Below, piece by piece: positions 39,937 to 48,994 of a stretch of DNA of 64,000 nucleotides; within the stretch, counting starts at the first letter, position 1, and each line of letters starts with the position of its first letter. The notes beneath the pieces are model-generated. The model was not told the origin of the DNA, ran no database searches, and saw nothing but the letters and a program-made list of their open reading frames with translations. Made by a program: the position numbers and the translations under genes. Source of the DNA: Paractinoplanes pyxinae (GTDB taxonomy: Bacteria; Actinomycetota; Actinomycetes; Mycobacteriales; Micromonosporaceae); assembly GCF_026626335.1 (NCBI RefSeq), contig NZ_JAPNTZ010000010.1, positions 310,001-374,000 of the forward strand, read 5' to 3'.

Positions 39937-40766
39937 CAGAACGTGTGCTCCGAGGCAGGGAACTCGCCGCCGCGAACCTCAGCTGCGAACTGCTGAGTGG
40001 CCGAGGCCAGCGTGCCCGCCAGATCGGCGTACTGCTTGACGAAGCGCGGCATGCGGCCGGTGCGCAGACCGGCCATGTCTTGCCAGACGAGCACCTGGGC
40101 GTCCGTGTCGGGGCCGGCGCCGATGCCCACGGTCGGGATCGGCAGCTCCTTGGTGATGGTCTTGGCGACCTCGCCCGGCACCATCTCGAGCACGACGGCG
40201 AACGCGCCCGCCTCGGCCACCGCGCGGGCGTCGGCCAGCACCTCGGCGCCCTGCTGCTCGCGGCCCTGCACGCGGTAGCCGCCCAGCGTGTGCTCGCTCT
40301 GCGGGGTGAAGCCGACGTGGCCCATGACAGGGATGCCGGCGCCGGTCAGCGCCTCGATCTGGGCGGCGACGCGGCGGCCGCCCTCGAGCTTGACGGCGTG
40401 GGCGCCGCCTTCCTTCATGAACCGGACGGCCGTACGCAAAGCCTGCGTCGGGCCTTCCTCGTAGCTGCCGAAGGGCAGGTCGGCGACGATCAGCGCGGTC
40501 TTGGTGGCGCGCACCACGGCGCGGACCAGCGGCAGCAGCTCGTCGACGGTGATCGGCAGGGTGGTCTCGTGGCCGAACACGTTGTTGGCCGCCGAGTCGC
40601 CGACCAGCAGCACGGGCACGCCGTTCTGGTCGAAGATCGAGGCCGTGTACTGATCGTAGGAGGTCAGCATCGGCCAGCGGTCGCCGCGGCTCTTGGCGGC
40701 GATGAGGTCGCGGGTGCGTACCCGTCGGGTGGCCGGGCCACCGTACAGGGTCGGGATCTCCGACAT
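39936..40766 (-). CDS. panB: 3-methyl-2-oxobutanoate hydroxymethyltransferase (ketopantoate synthase)
   Basis: This 276-residue enzyme makes ketopantoate from 2-oxoisovalerate and methylene-tetrahydrofolate for pantothenate and CoA. It shows the family blocks RWPMLTSYDQYTASIFDQNGVPVLLVGDSAANNVFGHETT, ADLPFGSYEEGPTQALRTAVRFMKEGGAHAVKLEGG, PVMGHVGFTPQS and PTVGIGAGPDTDAQVLVWQDM. It keeps its mycobacterial position near glnA2 (divergent). The stop codon abuts the tandem tail of the interspersed repeat, so the last codons sit next to the insertion. Confidence 0.96.
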   Translation of the reverse strand: MSEIPTLYGGPATRRVRTRDLIAAKSRGDRWPMLTSYDQYTASIFDQNGVPVLLVGDSAANNVFGHETTLPITVDELLPLVRAVVRATKTALIVADLPFGSYEEGPTQALRTAVRFMKEGGAHAVKLEGGRRVAAQIEALTGAGIPVMGHVGFTPQSEHTLGGYRVQGREQQGAEVLADARAVAEAGAFAVVLEMVPGEVAKTITKELPIPTVGIGAGPDTDAQVLVWQDMAGLRTGRMPRFVKQYADLAGTLASATQQFAAEVRGGEFPASEHTF

Positions 40767-40882
40767 CGTGTGCTCCTTCCCTCGAGGCCGCGCGGATTGC
40801 GGTCCCCGGGTCTGGATCCGATGGTCGCACTCCGGCCGAGGCCCCGGTCAGGGGTCAGTGGAGGTTTTCACACCGTGCCAGC

Positions 40883-40898
40883 GTAATGTCGGCGTAAC
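40883..40898 (+). promoter_or_regulatory. Possible GlnR-type box upstream of glnA2
   Basis: GTAAT-N6-GTAAC resembles half of the GlnR consensus (GTnAC-N6-GnAAC) and lies about 50-65 bases before the glnA2 start. The second half of a full bipartite GlnR site is not evident, so the call is weak. Confidence 0.3.
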
Positions 40899-40946
40899 CG
40901 GATCGGGGCAGACTGGCTCGTCAGGGCTTCATTACTAGGGGTGAAC

Positions 40947-42299
40947 GTGGACCGACAGCAGGAGTTCGTGCTTCGCACTCTCGAGGAGCGCGACATCCGT
41001 TTTGTCCGGCTCTGGTTCACCGATGTGCTCGGCACGCTCAAGAGCGTGTCGGTCGCCCCGGCCGAGCTCGAGTCCGCCTTCGAAGAGGGCATCGGCATCG
41101 ACGGCTCGGCCATCGAGGGCTTCGCCCGGGTCTTCGAGTCCGACATGGTGGCCATGCCCGACCCGACGACCTTCCAGGTCTTCCCGTTCGAGGGCGGGGC
41201 CAGCGGCGAGAGCGCCCGCATGTTCTGCGACATCCTGCTGCCCGACGGCAGCGCCGCCTGGGCCGACCCGCGCCACGTGCTGCGCCGCGCGCTGGCCAAG
41301 GCGGCTGAGAAGGGCTTCACCTTCTACACCCACCCTGAGGTGGAGTTCTTCCTGCTGCAGGACGGCCCGCTCGACGGCTCGGTGCCGATCCCGGTCGACA
41401 CGGGCGGCTACTTCGACCACACCACCCACTCGGTGGCGCGTGACTTCCGCCGCCAGGCCGTGCTTGCGCTCGAGCGGATCGGCATCTCGGTCGAGTTCAG
41501 CCACCACGAGGTCGCGCCCGGCCAGCAAGAGATCGACCTGCGCTACGCCGACGCGCTGACCACGGCCGACAACATCATGACCTTCCGCCACGTGGTCAAA
41601 GAGGTCGCGCTCTCGCAGAACGTGCGGGCCACGTTCATGCCGAAGCCGTACACCGACCAGCCCGGCAGCGGCATGCACACCCACCTGTCGCTGTTCGAGG
41701 GCGAGCGCAACGCGTTCTACGACGGCGACGACCCGCAGAAGCTGTCCAAGACCGCGCGGGCGTTCATCGCGGGCCTGCTGGTGCACGCGCGGGAGTACAC
41801 CGCCGTCACCAACCAGTACGTGAACTCGTACAAGCGCCTGTTCCCGCTGCAGCTGCCGAACGTGGTCACCGAGTCGCCGGCCTTCGTCAGCTGGGGGCAC
41901 CTCAACCGCTCGGCGCTGGTGCGCGTGCCGGCGTTCGGCAAGCCCAACTCGGCCCGGGTCGAGGTCCGCTCGATCGACTCGGCCACCAACCCGTACCTGG
42001 CCTTCGCGGTCATGCTCGGGGCCGGCCTCAAGGGCATCGAGGAGGGCTACGAGCTGCCCCCCGGCGCCGAGGACGACGTGTGGTCGCTGTCGCCGGCCGA
42101 GCGCAAGGCGGCCGGCTACGAGGCGCTGCCCGAGAACCTGTCCGAGGCGATCGACGTGATGAGCAAGTCCGAGCTCGTCGCCGAGGTGCTGGGCGAGCAC
42201 GTTTTCGACTTCTTCCTGCGTAACAAGACTGCCGAATGGGAGCAGTACCGGCGCGAGGTGACGCCCTATGAGCGGCAGCGTTACCTGGGCGCGCTGTAA
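40947..42299 (+). CDS. glnA2: Glutamine synthetase GlnA2-type
   Basis: This 450-residue class I-type glutamine synthetase starts MDRQQEFVLRTLEERDIRFVRLWFTDVLGTLKSV, very close to mycobacterial GlnA2 (Rv2222c). Active-site blocks include EGIGIDGSAIEGFARVFESDM, THPEVEFFLL, SVEFSHHEVAPGQQEIDLRYADALTTADN, FMPKPYTDQPGSGMHTHLSL and RVEVRSIDSATNPYLAFAVML. I do not see the canonical NLYDLP adenylylation loop near the C-terminus (KTAEWEQYRREVTPYERQRYLGAL). GTG 40947 is preferred to 40941 because it gives the MDRQ start and a good AGGGG spacing. glnE lies 3.4 kb downstream, as in mycobacteria. Confidence 0.93.
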   Translation: MDRQQEFVLRTLEERDIRFVRLWFTDVLGTLKSVSVAPAELESAFEEGIGIDGSAIEGFARVFESDMVAMPDPTTFQVFPFEGGASGESARMFCDILLPDGSAAWADPRHVLRRALAKAAEKGFTFYTHPEVEFFLLQDGPLDGSVPIPVDTGGYFDHTTHSVARDFRRQAVLALERIGISVEFSHHEVAPGQQEIDLRYADALTTADNIMTFRHVVKEVALSQNVRATFMPKPYTDQPGSGMHTHLSLFEGERNAFYDGDDPQKLSKTARAFIAGLLVHAREYTAVTNQYVNSYKRLFPLQLPNVVTESPAFVSWGHLNRSALVRVPAFGKPNSARVEVRSIDSATNPYLAFAVMLGAGLKGIEEGYELPPGAEDDVWSLSPAERKAAGYEALPENLSEAIDVMSKSELVAEVLGEHVFDFFLRNKTAEWEQYRREVTPYERQRYLGAL

Positions 42300-42394
42300 C
42301 TCCAGGTTCCTTTCGGTTTTCCGCTGCGGGAATGCACAGACGTAGCTACTGTCTTGTACGGTCTCTCCTGACGTCGCGTGACAAGGGAGAGGCC

Positions 42395-42820
42395 GTGCTT
42401 GAAGATCTGCTCGAGGGTGCTGGGCGCAGCATCGTATTCGGAATCGTCGGCATAGGGTTGATGGCCGTCGGCTACGTGCTCATCGACCTGCTCACCCCCG
42501 GCAAGCTGCGCGACCTGATCTTCGTGGAGCGCAACCCCAACGCGTCGCTGCTGCTCGCGGCCAACCAGCTGGGCATCGCCGCCATCGTGTTCACCGCGAT
42601 CTTCACCTCCTACGACTCGTTCGGCCAGGGTTTGGCGTCGACGGTGCTGTTCGGCATCATCGGCATCGCCATCATGGGCCTGGCCTTCCTGGTGCTCGAC
42701 TGGATGACTCCGGGCAAGCTGGGCGAGGTCATCTGCACCCCGGAACGGCACGGCGGAGCTCTCGTGAGCGCGGCCTCGCACTTCGGCGCCGCCCTCATCG
42801 TCTGCGCCTGCATCTCCTGA
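42395..42820 (+). CDS. DUF350 membrane protein
   Basis: This 141-residue protein has four helices in two similar halves: FGIVGIGLMAVGYVLIDLLTPGKLRDLIF and FGIIGIAIMGLAFLVLDWMTPGKLGEVIC, an internal duplication typical of DUF350. Role unknown; the family often occurs with membrane-stress or potassium-channel genes. GTG 42395 follows AAGGGAGAGG. A GNAT gene begins five bases after the stop. Confidence 0.85.
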   Translation: MLEDLLEGAGRSIVFGIVGIGLMAVGYVLIDLLTPGKLRDLIFVERNPNASLLLAANQLGIAAIVFTAIFTSYDSFGQGLASTVLFGIIGIAIMGLAFLVLDWMTPGKLGEVICTPERHGGALVSAASHFGAALIVCACIS

Positions 42821-42825
42821 GCGCG

Positions 42826-43281
42826 ATGGCACGCGACCCCGAGATCGAGTTGGTTCCGGTCACCGCGGAGAACTGGCGGGACTGCGCCGACCTGACCGTG
42901 CACGCGGAGCAGCAGCGGTTCGTCAGCGCGGTCAGCTACTACCTCTGCCTGTGCAATTACGGCGACACCTGGAATCCGCTGGCCGCCGTGAAGGACGGCG
43001 AGGTGGTCGGGTTCGTCATGTGGGGGATCGACGACGACATCAGCGCCTGGATCGGTGGGCTGGTCGTTGACGCGCGGCACCAGCGGCAGGGGATCGGGCA
43101 TGCCATCGTGCGGCAGCTGCGGGAGAGGCTGATCGGCGAGCCGGGGACGCCGAATGTGGCGCTGAGCTACGCCGCCGACAACACCGCGGCTAGGCACCTC
43201 TATCGGACGCTGGGCTTTCATGAGACTGGCGAGACCGAGGGGACGGAGCTGGTGGCCCGCTGGACGCCCGCACCAGCGTGA
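42826..43281 (+). CDS. GNAT-family N-acetyltransferase
   Basis: This 151-residue protein has the acetyl-CoA site GLVVDARHQRQGIGHAIVRQLRERL (about 75-99) and YAADNTAARHLYRTLGFHETGE, resembling spermidine/aminoglycoside-type acetyltransferases. Acceptor unknown. It is probably co-transcribed with the DUF350 gene. Its last 92 bases overlap the convergent EamA gene. Confidence 0.83.
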   Translation: MARDPEIELVPVTAENWRDCADLTVHAEQQRFVSAVSYYLCLCNYGDTWNPLAAVKDGEVVGFVMWGIDDDISAWIGGLVVDARHQRQGIGHAIVRQLRERLIGEPGTPNVALSYAADNTAARHLYRTLGFHETGETEGTELVARWTPAPA

Positions 43282-44086
43282 CGCCGGCGCTGGCCACCGT
43301 CACCAGGCCCAGGGCGGCGATCTCGACCGCGCCGAGCTGCTGATCGAGGACGACCAGACCGGCGAGCGCGGCCGCGGCCGGGTTCAGGCTGGCCAGGATG
43401 CCGAAGATGCGAGTGGGGATGCGGCGCAGGGCGGTCAGCTCCAGCACGTACGGGAAAACGGTCTGAAGCAACGCCACCGCGCCGGCGCCCAGCAGCAGCG
43501 CGGGACGCTCGACGACCGCGCTCGCGCCGGACGCGCCGAACGGCAGGGCGACCAGGGCCGCGACGGTGAGCGAGACCGGCAGCCCGCCCACGCCCGGCAC
43601 GAGCCCGCCCAGCCGGGCCGTCAGCACGATGTAGCCCGCGCCGCACACCCCGGCCAGCGCGGCCAGCACCAATCCGCCCAGCGGCACGGACGCGCCCGGG
43701 TGCCACCACAGCAACGCCACCCCGGACCCGGCCAGCAGCGCCCACAGCAGGTCGAGCAGCCGCCTGGTCTGCACGAGCGAGACCGTCAGCGGGCCCAGGA
43801 ACGACACGGTGACCAGCACGCCCAGCGGAAGTGTGCGCAGGGCCAGCGCCGACAGCAGGTTCAGCCCGGCGACCGCTGTGCCCAGCGCAGCCGCGGCGAG
43901 CCAGGCGGCCCGCGACCAGACGCGCACGCGCGGCCGGGTCGCCAGCGCCAGCACCACCGCCGCGATCGTCACGCGCAGCAGCACCACGCCGGTCGCGCCG
44001 AGATCGTCGAACAGGGTGCGCCCGACCGCCTGCCCGAACTGGATCGAGACGACCGACACCAGCACCAGCAGGGGCGCGGCGTTCAT
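43190..44086 (-). CDS. EamA/RhtA-type drug/metabolite transporter
   Basis: This 298-residue protein has ten predicted helices in two EamA halves (LLVLVSVVSIQFGQAVGRTLFDDLGATGVVLLRVTIAAVVLAL and VPLGGLVLAALAGVCGAGYIVLTARL..., ending NPAAAALAGLVVLDQQLGAVEIAALGLVTVASAG). It resembles RhtA-type threonine/homoserine exporters. A hydrophilic tail of 26 residues (RASSGPPAPSPRSRQSHESP...) is encoded entirely antisense to the GNAT gene. The start at 44086 follows a GGGGGTACGAC region. Confidence 0.83.
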   Translation of the reverse strand: MNAAPLLVLVSVVSIQFGQAVGRTLFDDLGATGVVLLRVTIAAVVLALATRPRVRVWSRAAWLAAAALGTAVAGLNLLSALALRTLPLGVLVTVSFLGPLTVSLVQTRRLLDLLWALLAGSGVALLWWHPGASVPLGGLVLAALAGVCGAGYIVLTARLGGLVPGVGGLPVSLTVAALVALPFGASGASAVVERPALLLGAGAVALLQTVFPYVLELTALRRIPTRIFGILASLNPAAAALAGLVVLDQQLGAVEIAALGLVTVASAGVTLVRASSGPPAPSPRSRQSHESPASDRGA

Positions 44087-44114
44087 GTCGTACCCCCGGT
44101 CTAGGTTTCCCGCC

Positions 44115-44930
44115 ATGGACGCTATCGAGCCGGTCAACGGGATCAAACTCTTCGTCCGCCGTTTCGGTGACCCGGCCGCCCCGATGCTCGCGGTGATCCA
44201 CGGTGGACCGCCTTGGGACCATTCGTATCTGCTCCCCGTGGCCGAGCTGGCCGACGCGTTCCACGTCGTGTTCTTCGACCTGCGCGGCAGCGGCCGGTCG
44301 AGCCGTGACGCGCCTCTGCAGCCCGATCTGATCGCCGACGACGTGGCCGCCCTGATCCGCCATCTGGGCGCCGAGCAGGCCGACGTGCTGGGTTTCTCGT
44401 ACGGCGGGGGCATCGCCATGCGGGTGGCCGAGCAGCATCCGTGGGTGCTCCGGCGGCTGATTCTGGCCTCCACCACGGCGTACGGCGACTTCGAGCCGGT
44501 CATCCCGCCCGAGCGCGCGGCGCTGTGCGGCGAGGTCGACTGGTCCGGCGACGGGCCGGAGGGCGCTCTGGCCCGGGCGATGGCCGAGGCCGACCTGCCG
44601 GTGACCATCTGGCGGCTCGACCGGGCCGACGAGTGGCGGGCCGTCCTGGCTGAGGTCCGCTTCTCCAGCGCGTGGGATGTGCCGTACGCGGAAGGAAAGC
44701 TGAAACCGGCCCGCCCCGGCGACCCGCCCGCGGTTCTGCGCCGCTGGGGTGGCGAGGTGCTGATCCTGCACGGCGAGCGCGAAATGACCTTTCCGCCCGA
44801 GGTGGCGCACCGCCTGCACGCCGCCGTGCCCGGCAGCCGGCTGCGGCTGATCCCCGAGGCGGCCCACATGGCCCAGTTCGACGATCCGGTCGCGTGGCTC
44901 GCCGCCGTGCGCGAGTTCCTGAGGGGCTAA
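44115..44930 (+). CDS. Alpha/beta hydrolase (proline iminopeptidase-like)
   Basis: This 271-residue protein has HGGPPWDHSYLLPVAELADAF (oxyanion-hole HGG), FFDLRGSGRSSRD, the nucleophile elbow GFSYGGG (Ser in GxSxG), and the late catalytic residues near LILHGEREMTF and EAAHMAQF. Its ester or amide substrate is unknown. Only 28 bp separate it from the divergent EamA gene. It ends four bases before the GATase start. Confidence 0.87.
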   Translation: MDAIEPVNGIKLFVRRFGDPAAPMLAVIHGGPPWDHSYLLPVAELADAFHVVFFDLRGSGRSSRDAPLQPDLIADDVAALIRHLGAEQADVLGFSYGGGIAMRVAEQHPWVLRRLILASTTAYGDFEPVIPPERAALCGEVDWSGDGPEGALARAMAEADLPVTIWRLDRADEWRAVLAEVRFSSAWDVPYAEGKLKPARPGDPPAVLRRWGGEVLILHGEREMTFPPEVAHRLHAAVPGSRLRLIPEAAHMAQFDDPVAWLAAVREFLRG

Positions 44931-44934
44931 GTTC

Positions 44935-45726
44935 GTGAGCGTGGCGACTGCACTTGTCATCGAGAACGATCCGACCGACGACCCGCGCCGGCTGGGCGAG
45001 TGGCTGACCGAGGCGGGGCTCGAGCTCACCGTCCTGCGGCCGCACGCCGGTGACGAGCTGCCCGAGACGCTCGACGGCTACCTCGCGCTCATCGTGCTGG
45101 GCGGCGACCAGAACGCGTATTCCGACGCCGAGGGCATGCCCGGGGCGCCCTGGTTCCCGGCGCTCGAGGGGCTGCTGCGCAAGGCCGTCCGCCATCGGCT
45201 GCCCACGCTGGGCGTCTGCCTGGGCGGCCAGCTGCTGGCCAGCGCGCACGGCGGCCTGGTCGAGCGCAGCACCAGCGGCCCCGAGATCGGCCCCGGCCTG
45301 GTCGGCAAGCGCGACGCGGCCGACAAGGATCCGCTGTTCAAGTGGGTGCCGCTGCTGCCCGACGTCATCCAGTGGCACCGTGACGAGATCACCGAGCTGC
45401 CGCTGACCGCCGTCCTGCTCGCCGCGTCCAGCCGCTACCCGAACCAGGCCTTCCGCATCGGCGACCGGGCCTGGGGCATCCAGTTCCACATCGAGTGCGA
45501 CGCCGCGATGATCGAGCAGTGGGCCGCGAGCGACCGGGCCACCCTCGACGAGCTGGGCTACGACGAGGAGGCGGTCGTCTACGCCACGGCCGAGCAGCTG
45601 CCCGACGTCGAAGAGGTGTGGCAGCCGTTCGCCGCCCGGTTCGCCTCGCTGGCCCTGGGCACGCTGCCCGACGCCGACATACCCGACTCCGGCACCGGCC
45701 GCACCCTCCCGCTGCTGGGGAACTGA
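44935..45726 (+). CDS. Class I glutamine amidotransferase
   Basis: This 263-residue protein has the catalytic triad motifs GVCLGGQLLA (nucleophile Cys) and WGIQFHIE (His and Glu). It resembles stand-alone GMP-synthase-like GATases and gamma-glutamyl peptidases. It could release ammonia from glutamine or cleave gamma-glutamyl amines. It is placed directly before glnE (two-base gap), suggesting a link with nitrogen status. GTG 44935 is the start. Confidence 0.87.
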   Translation: MSVATALVIENDPTDDPRRLGEWLTEAGLELTVLRPHAGDELPETLDGYLALIVLGGDQNAYSDAEGMPGAPWFPALEGLLRKAVRHRLPTLGVCLGGQLLASAHGGLVERSTSGPEIGPGLVGKRDAADKDPLFKWVPLLPDVIQWHRDEITELPLTAVLLAASSRYPNQAFRIGDRAWGIQFHIECDAAMIEQWAASDRATLDELGYDEEAVVYATAEQLPDVEEVWQPFAARFASLALGTLPDADIPDSGTGRTLPLLGN

Positions 45727-45728
45727 GC

Positions 45729-48700
45729 GTGACCCGGCCCAGCCGGCTCGCCCGGTACGGCTTCGCCGACGACGGGGTCCGCGCGTCCGACCTGCTCGGG
45801 TCGTCCGGGTTGCGGCTGTGGGACGCCGAGTCGCAGGCGCCCCGCGACCCGGAGGCGGCCGAGCTGCTCACCTCGCTGTCCCGCGCGGCCGACCCCAACC
45901 TGGCCCTGCGCCAGCTGCACCGGCTGGTCGAGGCGGCAGGCCGGGCCGCCGCGCGCGGCAACGGCGGCCGGGTCACCGGGCCCGGCGGCGAGATCAGCAC
46001 CAACGAGGCCACCGACGAACTGATCGGCGCCCTCGCGCAAGACGCCGGCTTACGCCGGCGCCTGGTCGCGGTGCTGGGCGCCTCGTCCGCGCTCGGCGAC
46101 CACCTGGTGGCCAACCCGGACGACTGGCGGGTCCTGGCCACCGGCAAGACCGGCCTGCCGCCCAACGCCGAGGGCCACCTCGAGGTCCAGGGCGACGAGC
46201 CCAGCGTGCCCGAGCTGCGCCGGGCCTACCGCATCTCGCTGCTGCGCATCGCCGCGGCCGACCTGACCGGCGGCCGCGGGCTCGAGCCGACCATGGCCGC
46301 GCTGTCCCGCCTGGCCGACGAGACGCTGTCCGCCGCCTACGCGATCGCGGTCGCGGGTCTCACCGCGGGCGCCGCCGAACCGAGCCTGGCCGTGGTGGCC
46401 ATGGGCAAGTGCGGCGGCAACGAGCTCAACTACGTCTCGGATGTCGACGTCATCTTCGTCGCCGACTCCGACGAAGACCTGAACGCGGGCACTGTCGTGG
46501 CCGCCCGGATCATCGAGATCTGCGGCATGGTGGCCTGGCCGGTCGACGCCGCGCTGCGCCCCGAGGGCAGCCGCGGCCCGCTGGTCCGCACGCTGGCCAG
46601 CCACCAGGCCTACTACCGCCGCTGGGCCCGCACGTGGGAGTTCCAGGCCCTGCTCAAGGCCCGTCCGGCCGCCGGCGATCTCGATCTGGGCCGGCGCTGG
46701 ATCGACGACCTGGCCCCGCTGGTGTGGCACGCGGCCGAGCGGCCCGAGGCGGTGGCCGACGTCCGCGACATGCGTCGCAAGATCATCGAGAATGTGCCGC
46801 CCGGCCTGGTCGACCGCGAGATCAAGCGCGGCCCGGGCGGCCTGCGGGACATCGAATTCGCGGTGCAACTGCTGCAGCTCGTGCACGGCCGGGTCGACGA
46901 GACCCTGCGCGCGCCGGGGACGATCCCGGCGTTGCGTGCGCTCGTCGCCGGGGGCTACGTGGGCCGCGACGACGGCGAGACGTTGCTGCGCGGCTACCGG
47001 TTCCTGCGCGGGGTTGAGCACCGGCTGCAACTGCAACAGCTCCGGCGTACGCACACCGTGCCCGACGACCCGGACGGCCTGCGCTGGCTGGCCGCCGCCC
47101 TCGGCTACACCGCCATGCCCGGCCGCGACGCCGTCGAGGCGTTCCGGTCGGATTGGGTGGGCCACGCCGCCCAGGTGCGCCGCCTGCACGTCAAGCTGCT
47201 CTACCAGCCGCTGCTCGAGGCCGTGGCCCGGGTGCCGGCCGAGGCGCTGCGCATGACCACCGAGTCGGCCGGCCGCCGCCTCGAGGTACTGGGCTTCGCT
47301 GACCCGGCCGGGGCCCTGCGCCACCTGCAGGCGCTCACCGGCGGCGTCACCCGCACCTCGGCCATCCAGCGCACCCTGCTGCCGATGCTGCTTCAGGAGT
47401 TCGCCGACGCCCCCGAACCCGACCGCGGCCTGCTCAACTACCGCCACGTCAGCGACAAGCTGGGCAGCACCCCGTGGTATCTGCGGCTGCTGCGCGACGG
47501 CGGCCCGGTCGCCCGCCGGCTGGCCCGGGTACTCAGCCTGTCCCGGTACGCGACCGACCTGCTCACCCGCGACCCCGAGGCGCTGCGGCTGCTGGCCGAC
47601 GACGCCGAGCTGCAGCCCCGCTCGCGCGAGTCGTTGCTGGACGGCTTCGCGGCCGCCGCCGACCGCTACGCCGACGACCCGGTGAAGGCGATCGCCGCCG
47701 TGCGCGCCCGCCGCCGGCGCGAACTGTTCCGCCTGGCCTGCGCCGACGTCCTCAGCCAGGCCGGCGAGCTGGCCCCGGCCCACCCGCTCGACGTCAACGC
47801 GATCGGCATCGCGCTGTCCGACGTCACCGACGCCACGCTGACCGCCGCCCTCAGCGTCGCCCGGCGGGCCCACCCCGGCCCGGACGGCCTGCGCTTCGCG
47901 ATCATCGGCATGGGCCGGCTCGGCGGGTACGAGATGAGCTACCCGTCCGACGCCGACGTCCTGTTCGTCTACGAGCCGCCGGCCGGCGTCCCCGAGAACG
48001 AGTCCAGCGCGGCCGCCCGGGTCATCGCCGAAGAGCTGCGCCGGGCGCTGACCGCCCCCGCGCCCGACCCCGAGCTGGGCATCGACGCCGACCTGCGCCC
48101 CGAGGGCCGGCAGGGTCCGCTGGTCCGCAGCCTGGCCGCCTACCAGCAGTACTACGCCCGGTGGTCACGCGTCTGGGAGGCGCAGGCCCTGCTGCGGGCC
48201 CGGTTCGTCGGCGGCGACGCCGAGCTGGGCGACCGCTTCGAAGAGCTGGCCGACAAGATCCGCTACCCCGAGGGGGGCCTGACCCGCGAGCAGGTCGTCG
48301 AGATCCGCCGCATCAAGGCCCGCGTCGAGGTCGAGCGGCTGCCCCGCAACGCCGACCCGCAGACCCACACCAAGCTGGGCCGGGGCGGCCTGTCGGATGT
48401 GGAATGGGCGGTCCAGCTGCTGCAGTTGCGGCACGCGTACGCGGTGCCCGGGCTGCGCCGAACCCGCACGTTGGAGGCGCTGGACGCGGCCGTCAAGGCC
48501 AAGCTGATCGACAAGGTGGACGCGGCCGCGATGACCGCCGGCTGGACCTTGGCGGCGCAGGTGCGCAACGCGTTGACGCTGGTGCGGGGCCGCCCCACCG
48601 ACCAGTTGCCCCGCCACGGCGTCGAGCTGGCCGGCACCGTCCAGCTGCTGGGCGGCGGCGACCCGGGCGAGTTCGTCGACCGCTACCTGCGCCTGACCCG

Positions 48701-48740
48701 GCGCTCGCGGGCCGCGATGGAACGAGTGCTCGAGTCTTAA
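45729..48740 (+). CDS. glnE: Bifunctional glutamine synthetase adenylyltransferase/deadenylase
   Basis: This 1003-residue protein has the full GlnE layout: an N-terminal nucleotidyltransferase (VVAMGKCGGNELNYVSDVDVIFV, about residues 222-244), a first helical domain with PGGLRDIEFAVQLLQLVHG, then a second nucleotidyltransferase (IIGMGRLGGYEMSYPSDADVLFVYE, about 727-750) and a last domain with GRGGLSDVEWAVQLLQLRH. It adenylylates and deadenylylates glutamine synthetase. The GTG at 45729 lies two bases after the GATase stop; the longer frame runs through that gene. Confidence 0.96.
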   Translation: MTRPSRLARYGFADDGVRASDLLGSSGLRLWDAESQAPRDPEAAELLTSLSRAADPNLALRQLHRLVEAAGRAAARGNGGRVTGPGGEISTNEATDELIGALAQDAGLRRRLVAVLGASSALGDHLVANPDDWRVLATGKTGLPPNAEGHLEVQGDEPSVPELRRAYRISLLRIAAADLTGGRGLEPTMAALSRLADETLSAAYAIAVAGLTAGAAEPSLAVVAMGKCGGNELNYVSDVDVIFVADSDEDLNAGTVVAARIIEICGMVAWPVDAALRPEGSRGPLVRTLASHQAYYRRWARTWEFQALLKARPAAGDLDLGRRWIDDLAPLVWHAAERPEAVADVRDMRRKIIENVPPGLVDREIKRGPGGLRDIEFAVQLLQLVHGRVDETLRAPGTIPALRALVAGGYVGRDDGETLLRGYRFLRGVEHRLQLQQLRRTHTVPDDPDGLRWLAAALGYTAMPGRDAVEAFRSDWVGHAAQVRRLHVKLLYQPLLEAVARVPAEALRMTTESAGRRLEVLGFADPAGALRHLQALTGGVTRTSAIQRTLLPMLLQEFADAPEPDRGLLNYRHVSDKLGSTPWYLRLLRDGGPVARRLARVLSLSRYATDLLTRDPEALRLLADDAELQPRSRESLLDGFAAAADRYADDPVKAIAAVRARRRRELFRLACADVLSQAGELAPAHPLDVNAIGIALSDVTDATLTAALSVARRAHPGPDGLRFAIIGMGRLGGYEMSYPSDADVLFVYEPPAGVPENESSAAARVIAEELRRALTAPAPDPELGIDADLRPEGRQGPLVRSLAAYQQYYARWSRVWEAQALLRARFVGGDAELGDRFEELADKIRYPEGGLTREQVVEIRRIKARVEVERLPRNADPQTHTKLGRGGLSDVEWAVQLLQLRHAYAVPGLRRTRTLEALDAAVKAKLIDKVDAAAMTAGWTLAAQVRNALTLVRGRPTDQLPRHGVELAGTVQLLGGGDPGEFVDRYLRLTRRSRAAMERVLES

Positions 48741-48768
48741 GCGGCGGCTGGGTGGGTATTACCCTTTC

Positions 48769-48966
48769 ATGCTGTTCAACATGGTGAAGCGCTTCGCAAT
48801 CATGGCCGTTGCCGTCCCGCTCGCGGCGGCCGGCGCCCGCAAGCTCAGCGACCGGCTCGAGGCCAAGAACGGCCCCAGCCGCGGCAGCCGTGCCCTGCGT
48901 CAGGGCGCCGACTTCCTAGGCGGCCTGCGCGGCCAGCAAAAGAAGAAGCGCCGTTTCGCCTGGTGA
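48769..48966 (+). CDS. Conserved small basic protein
   Basis: This 65-residue protein has an N-terminal hydrophobic segment (FAIMAVAVPLAAAGARKL) followed by a basic region (SRGSRALRQGADFLGGLRGQQKKKRRFAW). The pattern suggests a membrane anchor with a cytoplasmic positive tail. The start could also be the internal ATG at 48781. It follows glnE by 28 bases. Function unknown. Confidence 0.55.
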   Translation: MLFNMVKRFAIMAVAVPLAAAGARKLSDRLEAKNGPSRGSRALRQGADFLGGLRGQQKKKRRFAW

Positions 48967-48994
48967 CGGCGCCGAGTCAGGAGACGACGCTGTC

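Noticed and set aside
40883..40898. Complete GlnR operator
   Set aside because: Only half of the bipartite consensus is present, so it is kept as a weak candidate only.
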